Positions 36,934-44,252 of a DNA stretch of 48,004 nucleotides are shown piece by piece. Origin of the DNA: Desulfobacteraceae bacterium (GTDB lineage: Bacteria; Desulfobacterota; Desulfobacteria; Desulfobacterales; UBA2174); NCBI GenBank assembly GCA_028700185.1, contig JAQVTF010000007.1, positions 1 through 48,004 of the forward strand, given 5' to 3'. Every line of letters starts with the position of its first letter. Position 1 is the first letter of the stretch. Made by a program: the position numbers and the translations under genes. Below the pieces are notes generated by a model that saw nothing but the letters and a program-made list of their open reading frames with translations, was not told the DNA's origin and did not search any database.

Positions 36934-37122
36934 ATGTGTGAAGCCAATGCCTACCTGATGGAAAAGGATGAACCCCGCCTGGTGATGGAAGCCGTCGACA
37001 AGGTGGAGCCCGTAGAGGATGGGTTGCGCCTGGAAAACATCTTCGGTGAACAGAAATTCTTCAAGGCTCGCATTCACTCCCTGAGCCTGGTGGATCACAA
37101 GGTTTTTCTGGCGGCTGAATAG
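36934..37122 (+). CDS. cooT: CooT-family nickel-binding protein
   Basis: This 62-aa protein begins MCEANAYL, matching the CooT family. Cys2 in that family binds Ni(II) in a dimer, and the Rhodospirillum protein takes part in nickel supply for CO dehydrogenase. The small beta-barrel pattern (VDKVEPVEDGLRLENIFGE) also fits. No CO dehydrogenase, acetyl-CoA synthase or hydrogenase gene is in this window, so its client must be elsewhere. The gene lies in a likely operon with DUF3842 and the IspH-UbiA fusion. Confidence 0.87.
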   Translation: MCEANAYLMEKDEPRLVMEAVDKVEPVEDGLRLENIFGEQKFFKARIHSLSLVDHKVFLAAE

Positions 37123-37184
37123 ACTTCGATGGGCTTCCCCGTGCCAACCGTGATCCACCCTTCGCGACGTCCCTTGACGGCAAG

Positions 37185-38912
37185 ATGAGACTGGTCATCG
37201 CCAAGACGGCCGGTTTCTGCATGGGCGTGCGACGGGCCGTCGAGATGGTCTTGTCCGCCCCCGGCCAGTGCCAGGGGCCCATCTACACGTACGGGCCGCT
37301 TATTCACAATCCGCAAGTTCTTGAAATGCTACGGGAAAAAGGGATTTCTGTCCTCGACGAAATCCCGGCGCGGGGAACGGGCACAGTGCTGATTCGGGCC
37401 CACGGGGTCCCCCCGGAGACCCGCGAGCAGCTCGAAGCGGCGGGCTTCACCGTCATTGATGCCACCTGCCCGCGGGTGATCAAGGTGCAGACCATCATCC
37501 GCAAACACGCCGGTCAGGGATATGCCACCCTCATCATCGGAGATCGGGATCACCCTGAGGTGACGGGCTTGTTGGGGTATGCCGGCGCTTTCGGCCGGGT
37601 GGTGAGCCGGATGGCGGATCTGGAAGCGCTGCCGGCCTTCGAACGGGCCATCATCGTGGCGCAGACCACCCAGAACAAGAATTTTTTCGATGCCGTCCAG
37701 CGCTGGGCCGCCGAACACCATCCCCACTACAAGGTATTCGATACCATTTGTGACTCGACAGCCCGCCGACAGGCCGAGGTACGGCGGTTGGCCGAAACGG
37801 CCGACGCCGTGGTGGTGGTGGGCGGCCGCAGCAGCGGGAACACCCGGCGCTTGGCGGAAATCGCCGCCGCCAGCGGCAAGCCCACCGTTCACGTGGAAAC
37901 CGAGGCGGAGCTGGATCCCGATTTTCTGTCCGGTGCCCGCTCGGTGGCTGTGACGGCCGGTGCCTCCACGCCCAACTGGATCATCAAGCGGATCTGCCGG
38001 CGCCTGGAGACCCTGCCCGTCGAGCGGGGCGGGGCCTGGCGTCACCTGTGTTATCGCTTTCAGCAGATCCTTCTGCGTGCCAACACCTACGTGGCCGTGG
38101 GCGCCGGCGGCCTCTGCTACGCCTGCATCCAGTTGCAGCGGCTGGATCCGGTCTGGCCGCTGGTGCTTCTGGCGGCCCTCTATGTCCAGTCCATGCACGT
38201 GCTCAACAATCTGACGGGACAGAAGGAAGACCGTTACAACGATCCGGGACGCGCTCACTTTTATCAGTCCCATCGATTCGCTCTGGCGATGCTGGCACTG
38301 GTTTCCGGCGGGCTGGGCCTGTTGATGGCATTTCAGGCCGGTATCGAGGCGTTCATCGTTTTGGCCGTCATGAGCCTGTTGGGCTTGTCCTACAACCTGA
38401 ACCTGGTGCCGGCGCGTGCGGGATGGCGGATTCGGCGGATTCGGGACCTGCCCGGCTCCAAGACACTGCTCATCGCCTTGGCCTGGGCCATCGTGGCGGC
38501 GATTCTGCCGGCCCTGGCGCAAATCGGGCGGATCGATGCCGCGGCCTGGGTGGTGTTTGCCATCTGTGCCCTTCTGGTCTTTGCGCGCACGGCCTTTTTC
38601 GATATCCTCGACGTCCAGGGAGACCGGATCGTGGGCAAGGAAACGCTGCCGGTGATGATGGGCGAAGCGGCCACCATGCGGCTGCTCCAGGCGGCCCTGG
38701 TCCTGGCGGCCGCGGGACTGGCGGCAGGCGGCCTGTGGGGGTTGATCAGTCCGCTGGCACTGTTGCTGCTGGCTTGTCCCCTGTTTTTGTACCTAGTGCT
38801 GGCCGCCTACACCCGGGGCCGGATTCATCCCGGGGTGCGGCTGGAGTTTCTCATCGAGACCCACTTTGTGATGGCCGGGGCCTTGGCCTTTTTCTGGCCC
38901 CTGGCGACCTGA
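37185..38912 (+). CDS. ispH: IspH fused to UbiA-like prenyltransferase
   Basis: This 575-aa fusion begins with a full IspH (about residues 1-280), the last enzyme of the MEP pathway, making IPP and DMAPP from HMBPP. The cluster cysteines are Cys12, Cys95 and Cys189, and the catalytic Glu125 lies in DHPE. The C-terminal half (about 290-575) is a polytopic UbiA-family prenyltransferase. It has the first Asp-rich motif around Asn341-Asp353 (with Asp349) and the second at Asp473/476/480 (DILDVQGD). The fusion would tether isoprenoid precursor supply to a membrane prenyl-transfer step, for example in menaquinone synthesis. I see no stop or frameshift between the halves. Confidence 0.92.
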   Translation: MRLVIAKTAGFCMGVRRAVEMVLSAPGQCQGPIYTYGPLIHNPQVLEMLREKGISVLDEIPARGTGTVLIRAHGVPPETREQLEAAGFTVIDATCPRVIKVQTIIRKHAGQGYATLIIGDRDHPEVTGLLGYAGAFGRVVSRMADLEALPAFERAIIVAQTTQNKNFFDAVQRWAAEHHPHYKVFDTICDSTARRQAEVRRLAETADAVVVVGGRSSGNTRRLAEIAAASGKPTVHVETEAELDPDFLSGARSVAVTAGASTPNWIIKRICRRLETLPVERGGAWRHLCYRFQQILLRANTYVAVGAGGLCYACIQLQRLDPVWPLVLLAALYVQSMHVLNNLTGQKEDRYNDPGRAHFYQSHRFALAMLALVSGGLGLLMAFQAGIEAFIVLAVMSLLGLSYNLNLVPARAGWRIRRIRDLPGSKTLLIALAWAIVAAILPALAQIGRIDAAAWVVFAICALLVFARTAFFDILDVQGDRIVGKETLPVMMGEAATMRLLQAALVLAAAGLAAGGLWGLISPLALLLLACPLFLYLVLAAYTRGRIHPGVRLEFLIETHFVMAGALAFFWPLAT

Positions 38913-39097
38913 GCGCCGGTGCCCACCGGCGGGATATGAAGAAACGGGGCAGGTGCGGAGGGAAATCCGTCGACTGACCCCTGGGCGGGCGATGCCCTTC
39001 ATTGCGTCCGTGATGCACGGTATTTGTCCGGGTTGAATGTCACCGTCGCGGCAGGCGTGCCGGGGCGGTTCCTTTTCTTTCATAATGGAGCGTCATC

Positions 39098-40768
39098 ATG
39101 GCTGAAGCCAAACGGATTTTTATTGTCGGCGGCGTGGCCGGCGGTGCCTCGTGCGCCGCCCGGGCCCGGCGCCTGGACGAGCATGCCCAGATCGTCCTCT
39201 GTGAACGAGGGCCCTATGTTTCCTTCGCCAACTGCGGGCTGCCCTACTATGTGGGGCGGGTCATTGTTCGTGAGGACGATCTGTTGGTGGCCACCCCGGA
39301 AGTGTTTCGGGAACGGTTCAACATCGATGTGCGCACCGAGTGCAACGTGGAAGCGGTGGACCCGGCCCGGCGCCGGCTCCGGGTACGCCAACTGGCCACC
39401 GACCAAGTGGAAGAGTGGCCCTATGACGCCTTGGTGCTGGCCCCGGGATCGGCCCCCATCCGTCCTCGCCTGCCCGGGATCGACCTCGACGGCATCTTCA
39501 CCCTCTGGACCATCCCCGATACCCGACGGATTCTGGACTGGATCCGCACCCGGAAAGTCAAACGGGCCGTGGTGGTGGGGGGCGGATTCATCGGCCTGGA
39601 GATGACCGAAAACCTCCACCGCCTCGGTATCGAGGTGACCATCGTGGAGATGCAGCATCAGATCATGCCGGCCCTGGACGTGGAGATGGCCGCCTTTGCC
39701 CATCAGCATCTGGTGGAAGCGGGGGTGGAAGTGGAACTGGGATGCGGCGTGGCCGGTTTTGCCAAAGGAGCAGGCCAGAGCCTCGACGTGACCCTGGGCG
39801 ACGGGCGTCACCTGGAAACCGACCTGGTGATCATGGCCGCCGGCGTGCGGCCGCGGACCCGTCTGGCATCCGAGGCGGGGCTGGCCATCGGCGAGCGGGG
39901 CGGCATCTTGGTGGACGAGTGGATGCAAACCAGCGATCCCCACATCTGGGCGGTGGGAGACGCGGTGCAGGTGGTGGATCATGTCACCGGGATGCCCGCC
40001 ATGGTCCCCCTGGCCGGCCCGGCCAACCGCCAGGGGCGGATCGCCGCCAACGTCATTTGCGGCAAAAAGGAGCTGTATCCGTCCTTCCGGGGCGTTCAGG
40101 CCACCTCCATCTGCGGGATCATGGGGCTGGCGGTGGCGGCCACCGGGGTGACGGAGAAAACCTTGCGGCGACTGGACCCGGAGGGCCAGCGCTGGCCCTA
40201 CGCCAAGATCTACATCCACCCCGATCACCATGCCGGCTACTATCCCGATGCGGAGACCTTGACGCTGAAGTTGATCTTCGACCGCAGTGACGGCCGGATC
40301 CTCGGCGCCCAGGCCGTGGGCAAGGAAGGCGTCGACAAACGCATCGACGTCATCGCCACCCACTTGCAGCACCGGGGGACCGTCTACGACCTGGAAGCCT
40401 CGGAACTCTGCTACGCCCCGCAGTACGGTTCGGCCAAGGATCCGGTGAACGTGGCCGGGATGGTGGCGGCCAATTTTCTGCGCGGTGATGTGCCCACCGT
40501 TTACTGGGAGGACCTGTCGGCGGCCGACGTGTTCGTCCTGGACGTGCGCACCGCCGAGGAATACGCTTCGGGGCACGTGCCGGGGGCGGTGAACATTCCC
40601 ATCGACGAACTGCGCCCCCGGCTGGGCGAGCTGCCCAAGGACCGCGAGATCTGGTCTTATTGCTATGTGGGCCAGCGTTCCTACATCGGTGTGCGGATGA
40701 TGGTGCAGCACGGTTTCAACGCCAAGAATCTCACCGGCGGCTTCCGGATGTACACCATGATCGATTGA
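39098..40768 (+). CDS. CoA-disulfide/persulfide reductase with C-terminal rhodanese domain
   Basis: This 556-aa FAD/NAD(P)H-dependent oxidoreductase is of the CoA-disulfide reductase group. The FAD motif GGVAGGASCAARAR is at the start, and the single active-site Cys46 lies in SFANCGLPYY. The NAD motif is GGGFIGLEM, and there is a C-terminal dimerisation domain. A rhodanese domain follows (about 475-556) with active-site Cys522 in CYVGQRSY. Such fusions reduce CoA-persulfides or polysulfide, releasing sulfide, so a role in sulfur or redox metabolism is likely. The gene stands alone between the IspH-UbiA gene and the zinc operon. Confidence 0.92.
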   Translation: MAEAKRIFIVGGVAGGASCAARARRLDEHAQIVLCERGPYVSFANCGLPYYVGRVIVREDDLLVATPEVFRERFNIDVRTECNVEAVDPARRRLRVRQLATDQVEEWPYDALVLAPGSAPIRPRLPGIDLDGIFTLWTIPDTRRILDWIRTRKVKRAVVVGGGFIGLEMTENLHRLGIEVTIVEMQHQIMPALDVEMAAFAHQHLVEAGVEVELGCGVAGFAKGAGQSLDVTLGDGRHLETDLVIMAAGVRPRTRLASEAGLAIGERGGILVDEWMQTSDPHIWAVGDAVQVVDHVTGMPAMVPLAGPANRQGRIAANVICGKKELYPSFRGVQATSICGIMGLAVAATGVTEKTLRRLDPEGQRWPYAKIYIHPDHHAGYYPDAETLTLKLIFDRSDGRILGAQAVGKEGVDKRIDVIATHLQHRGTVYDLEASELCYAPQYGSAKDPVNVAGMVAANFLRGDVPTVYWEDLSAADVFVLDVRTAEEYASGHVPGAVNIPIDELRPRLGELPKDREIWSYCYVGQRSYIGVRMMVQHGFNAKNLTGGFRMYTMID

Positions 40769-40917
40769 CGGTGTCCGGCACCGGAAAGGCTCGCTGGCCG
40801 GGACCCGTCCACGTTCTTGACCGCGGATCCCTCGTTGCTTCTCGTAGATCGAAAGTTGATGGAATCAAGCACGAGGCGTGCGGCGACGGCACCCCGGGAT
40901 GACAACCTTTTCCAGGT

Positions 40918-40944
40918 GTCATTCCGAGCGCCAGCGAGGAATCT
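40918..40944. repeat. Dispersed intergenic repeat-like element
   Basis: The block runs from GTCATTCCGAGCG into the remainder ending AGGAATCT. It has ATTCC and GGAAT at its ends and an inverted core, like a small intergenic repeat element that I know from many bacterial genomes. Only one copy is visible in this window, so its repeat status rests on recognition rather than on copies seen here. Confidence 0.4.
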
Positions 40945-41031
40945 GCAGTTGGGAAAACAGGCGGGAGGCGGTTTCAGGCGTCAAGAAATTCTTCGTCGCT
41001 TTGCTCCTTTGCTTGCCCGACGAGGTTTCTC

Positions 41032-41064
41032 TTGCCAAAACCCTTGAATGCAATATAGTTGCAT
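41032..41064 (+). promoter_or_regulatory. znu promoter with overlapping Zur-type operator
   Basis: TTGCCA (-35, 5 of 6) at 41032-41037 and TATAGT (-10, 5 of 6) at 41054-41059 are separated by 16 bases and read toward znuA. A perfect inverted repeat, ATGCAA-TATAG-TTGCAT (41048-41064), covers the -10. A Fur-family protein bound there would block RNA polymerase, and a Fur-family gene ends the same operon. Zinc-dependent repression is the natural inference. Confidence 0.65.
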
Positions 41065-41108
41065 ATCGTAGCTGTGCGGGAATTCAGATTGTTCAGGGGG
41101 GCCTCCGG

Positions 41109-41993
41109 ATGCGTCGCTGGTGTTTTTTTATCTTGTTGATGGGATGTTGCTGGGGGTTGGCCGGGGCGGCCACCGCCGACGAATCCCCGTTGGTGTATGT
41201 CAGTATCCTGCCGCAACGCGATTTCGTGCAGCAGATTGCCAAGGACCGGGTAACGGTGGCGGTGATGGTGCTGCCCGGAGCCAATCCGGCCACATACGAA
41301 CCCAAGGCCCAGCAGATGGCAGGCCTGACCCGTGCAAGGATCTACTTTGCCGTTGGCGCCCCCTTCGAGGCCGTCTGGCTGCCGCGCATCGCCGCGGCCA
41401 ACCCGGCCATGCGCATCGTTCACACCGATGCCGGCATCTCCAAGCGCACCATGGCGGCCCACTACCACGGTGCGAAAAGTTCCGCTGAAGCCGATCACGA
41501 CCACGGTATTTTCGATCCGCACGTGTGGCTGTCGCCACCGTTGGTGAAGGTTCAGGCGCGCGCGATCCTGGAGGCGCTGGTGGCGATGGACCCGGTCGGG
41601 GAGGAATTTTACGAGGCCAATTGGCGCAACTTTGTTGCACGTCTTGATGCTCTGGATCAACGCTTGCAACAAAGCTTCGCCCAGCGCCGGGGGATGCGTT
41701 TCATGGTCTTTCATCCGGCGTGGGGGTATTTTGCCGATGCTTACGGTCTGATTCAGGTCCCCATCGAACTGGAAGGCAAGGCGCCCAAGCCGGCCCACCT
41801 TCAGGAACTGGTGGAAATCGCCCGCCGGCACGGGATCCGGGTGATCTTCGTCCAACCCCAATTTTCGCGCCGCAGCGCCGAGTTGGTGGCCCGGGAGATC
41901 GACGCGCGGATCGTAACGGCCGATGCCTTGCCGGCCGACTGGTTCGCCAACATGAACGAGGTGGCGGCCAAATTTGAAGCAGCGCTCAGATAG
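41109..41993 (+). CDS. znuA: Zinc ABC transporter substrate-binding protein
   Basis: This 294-aa protein is of the cluster 9 (ZnuA/TroA) metal-binding family. An N-terminal signal peptide (about residues 1-24) is followed by the two-lobed domain. Metal-ligand and zinc-associated regions include the His-rich loop HYHG...DHDHG and DPHVWLSP. It would capture Zn(II) in the periplasm for the ABC importer. The operon order A-C-B and the Fur-family regulator support zinc rather than manganese. The ATG at 41109 was chosen because it exposes the signal peptide; the longer frame reads through the promoter region. Confidence 0.88.
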   Translation: MRRWCFFILLMGCCWGLAGAATADESPLVYVSILPQRDFVQQIAKDRVTVAVMVLPGANPATYEPKAQQMAGLTRARIYFAVGAPFEAVWLPRIAAANPAMRIVHTDAGISKRTMAAHYHGAKSSAEADHDHGIFDPHVWLSPPLVKVQARAILEALVAMDPVGEEFYEANWRNFVARLDALDQRLQQSFAQRRGMRFMVFHPAWGYFADAYGLIQVPIELEGKAPKPAHLQELVEIARRHGIRVIFVQPQFSRRSAELVAREIDARIVTADALPADWFANMNEVAAKFEAALR

Positions 41994-42007
41994 AAACGAC
42001 AATTGCC

Positions 42008-42787
42008 ATGCCGACACCGATAATCGACATTCGCCATCTCTGGTTTTCCTACAACGGGCAGGTGGCCCTGCGCGACGTGAACCTCGAGATCCAGTCCGGT
42101 GACTTCGTGGCCCTCATCGGCCCCAACGGTGGGGGCAAGACCACGCTGCTCAAGCTGATGCTCGGGCTTCTGAAGCCCCAATCCGGCACCATTCGTATCC
42201 TGGGGCAGTCGCCGCGCAAGGCCTCGCGCCAGATCGGCTACGTACCCCAGGACGTGAATATCAACCGCAGTTTTCCGGTGACGGCCCTGGACGTGGTGGA
42301 GATGGGACTGATCCACATCCAAGACGCCGGCAGTGCCGGCCAGCAGCGCCGCAAGGCGTTGAAGGCCCTGGCACAGATGGAAATGGCCGACTTGGCCCAC
42401 CGGCGCATCGGTTCCCTGTCCGGGGGTCAGCGCCAACGGGTATTCATCGCCCGTGCCTTGGTGGCCGAGCCCCGACTGCTGCTCCTGGACGAGCCCACGG
42501 CGAGTATCGACAGTAAGGGACAGACCGATTTTTACCGGAATCTGAAGACGTTGAACGAATCCATCACCATCCTGGTGGTGAGCCACGACCTCATGGCCAT
42601 CTCCACCTATATCAAGTCCGTGGCTTGTGTGAACAAGAGCCTCCACTATCATCACCAAGCGGAAATCACGGCGGAAATGTTTGACGCCATGTATCCGGGA
42701 ACCGCGGAGGAGGCCTGTCCCATCGAGCTGGTCGCCCATGGCCTGGTGCCCCACCGCGTCCTCAAAGAACACCCCCGGGAGCCGTGA
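42008..42787 (+). CDS. znuC: Zinc ABC transporter ATPase
   Basis: This 259-aa ATP-binding subunit is of the cluster 9 metal importer family. Walker A is GPNGGGKTT, the signature LSGGQRQRVFIA and Walker B RLLLLDEPTASID. About 25 extra residues at the C-terminus lie beyond the usual domain. It begins 14 bases after znuA and ends one base before znuB. Confidence 0.93.
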   Translation: MPTPIIDIRHLWFSYNGQVALRDVNLEIQSGDFVALIGPNGGGKTTLLKLMLGLLKPQSGTIRILGQSPRKASRQIGYVPQDVNINRSFPVTALDVVEMGLIHIQDAGSAGQQRRKALKALAQMEMADLAHRRIGSLSGGQRQRVFIARALVAEPRLLLLDEPTASIDSKGQTDFYRNLKTLNESITILVVSHDLMAISTYIKSVACVNKSLHYHHQAEITAEMFDAMYPGTAEEACPIELVAHGLVPHRVLKEHPREP

Positions 42788-42788
42788 C

Positions 42789-43679
42789 ATGATCGAGGCC
42801 CTCAGCTACGATTTCATGCGCAACGCCCTGATGGCCGGCCTGCTGGCCAGCGTGATCTGCGGGATCATGGGCACCCTGGTGGTGGTCAACCGCATCGTGT
42901 TTCTCTCCGGTGGTGTCGCCCACGCCGCCTACGGCGGGATCGGCATGGCCTTTTTCTTCGGCTGGCCCTACCTGCTGGGCACGTTGGGATTTTCGTTGAT
43001 CGCCGCCATGATCATGGCCGCCGTGACCCTGCGGGCCAAGCATCGGGCCGACACCGTGATCGGTGTCATCTGGGCATTGGGCATGGCCATCGGGATCATT
43101 CTCATCGACTTGACCCCCGGTTACCACGTGGACCTGATGAGTTACCTGTTCGGCAGCATCCTGACGGTGCCCGGTCGGGACTTGTGGATCATGGGGGGCA
43201 TGGGGTTGGTCATCGCCTTGCTGGTGGGCTGGTACTACCAGGATCTGATTGCCATGAGCTACGACGAGGAATTCGCCCGGGTCCGCGGCGTGCCGGTGGT
43301 TCCCCTCTACTTCCTGCTCATCGGGCTGCTGGCGGTGACGGTGGTGATGGTGATCCAGGTGGTGGGCTTGATCCTTGTCATCGCCCTGTTGACCATACCG
43401 CCGTTTATCATGGAACCGTACGCCCGGACCTTGAAGCAGATGATGATCGGCGCCAGCCTCCTGGGGGCGGTTTTCACCATTTCCGGTCTATGGCTGGCCT
43501 ATGCCTTCGACCTGACCTCGGGAGCGGCGATTATCGTGGTGGCCGGGGGCGGTTTTTTTGCCACCCGGGCGTGTGAGAGCTTCCGGAAGCTCCTGCGTCG
43601 TGGCCAAACCGCCGGAGAAACCGTTGCCAAGAAGCAGGCCCAGGATGAGGATGAAATCGAACACGTCGCCACACCGTGA
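42789..43679 (+). CDS. znuB: Zinc ABC transporter permease
   Basis: This 296-aa permease is of the ABC-3 family with about eight helices. The opening MIEALSYDFMRNALMAGLL and the later GVAHAAYGGIG stretch (about residues 42-52) are typical. The C-terminal charged tail overlaps the regulator gene start. The ATG at 42789 was chosen over the upstream in-frame ATG because it directly follows the znuC stop. Confidence 0.93.
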   Translation: MIEALSYDFMRNALMAGLLASVICGIMGTLVVVNRIVFLSGGVAHAAYGGIGMAFFFGWPYLLGTLGFSLIAAMIMAAVTLRAKHRADTVIGVIWALGMAIGIILIDLTPGYHVDLMSYLFGSILTVPGRDLWIMGGMGLVIALLVGWYYQDLIAMSYDEEFARVRGVPVVPLYFLLIGLLAVTVVMVIQVVGLILVIALLTIPPFIMEPYARTLKQMMIGASLLGAVFTISGLWLAYAFDLTSGAAIIVVAGGGFFATRACESFRKLLRRGQTAGETVAKKQAQDEDEIEHVATP

Positions 43680-44109
43680 TTTTGCGGCCTTGCTCACCGA
43701 TGCCGGGTTGGCTGTCACCACGAACCGGCTGCGGGTATTGGAGGTGCTGGATGGCAGCCTCTCCCCCCTGTCCGCCGGTGACATCCATCGCACCCTGGCG
43801 CGTTCGTCCTCGGTGAACCGGGTCACGGTCTATCGGATCCTCGAACGATTGGTTCGTCACGGTATCCTGGAGCGCCTCAGCAGCGGTGGTCGTGCCTTTC
43901 ATTACGGCCTGGCCGCAGACACCGATCACCCTCCCCATCCGCATTTCTACTGCACCCGCTGCGGGCAGATGGATTGCCTCAGCCCCGCCAGCCTACCGAT
44001 GGATACCACCTGGCTGCGGCGGACCTTTCCCGGCCGCATCGACAAGATAGAGATCCGCATCGACGGGATTTGCAAGAATTGTCTGAGAAAAATGAAGCTG
44101 GAAACTTGA
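43651..44109 (+). CDS. zur: Fur-family regulator, probable Zur
   Basis: This 152-aa regulator of the Fur family has an N-terminal winged helix with VNRVTVYRILERLVRHG and a C-terminal metal domain. HPHFYCTRCG and the later CKNC supply two CxxC pairs for a structural zinc. Zinc-responsive Zur is inferred because it closes the znuACB operon and a palindrome sits on the znu promoter. The start overlaps the znuB end by 29 bases; an ATG at 43645 is an equally good alternative. Other Fur-family roles cannot be excluded. Confidence 0.85.
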   Translation: MKSNTSPHRDFAALLTDAGLAVTTNRLRVLEVLDGSLSPLSAGDIHRTLARSSSVNRVTVYRILERLVRHGILERLSSGGRAFHYGLAADTDHPPHPHFYCTRCGQMDCLSPASLPMDTTWLRRTFPGRIDKIEIRIDGICKNCLRKMKLET

Positions 44110-44187
44110 AAGTCGAAATTTGAAACCGGGAAACGGCGGGCGGTGCCTTGATAAAACAGCGTGACCCGCCAAGTTTCCAGTTTCAAA
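44093..44187. repeat. Inverted repeat with competing hairpins at the end of zur
   Basis: The 3' arm (about 44165-44187) can pair with either of two upstream arms. One is at 44093-44108 (TGAAGCTGGAAACTTG, 15 of 16 matches) and overlaps the zur stop codon region. The other is at 44119-44140 (TTTGAAAC, then GG, AAAC and GGCGGG, separated by a mismatch and single-base bulges). This gives mutually exclusive stems. It resembles a small palindromic intergenic element; no other copy was noticed in the window. Confidence 0.5.
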
Positions 44188-44235
44188 AAAATACGCGGGT
44201 CGAAGGCCGCGTTGAGCGCAGCCCTCGACCCGCGT
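44185..44235 (-). terminator. Bidirectional terminator between zur and the octaheme operon
   Basis: An 11-base-pair perfect stem (arms 44193-44203 and 44225-44235) is followed on the minus strand by a short A and seven T residues (44185-44191). This gives a strong terminator for the octaheme cytochrome gene that stops at 44253. In the plus direction the stem is followed by TTGATTTTC, so it may also end znu-zur transcription. Confidence 0.8.
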
Positions 44236-44252
44236 TTGATTTTCTTCAAGCC

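Larger units (their letters stand above)
40769..41108. other. Intergenic region holding a repeat element and the znu promoter
   Basis: This 340-base gap contains no gene that I can support, although frames run through it. It holds a palindromic-looking repeat at 40918-40944, a related stretch (TTCTTCGTCGCTTTGCTCC) near 40989 and the znu promoter/operator at 41032-41064. Its composition is less GC-rich than the flanking genes. Confidence 0.55.

Noticed and set aside
38914-38931. Perfect CGCCGGTG/CACCGGCG palindrome just after the IspH-UbiA stop as a terminator
   Set aside because: The loop is very short and no T-run follows on either strand, so I do not call it a terminator.
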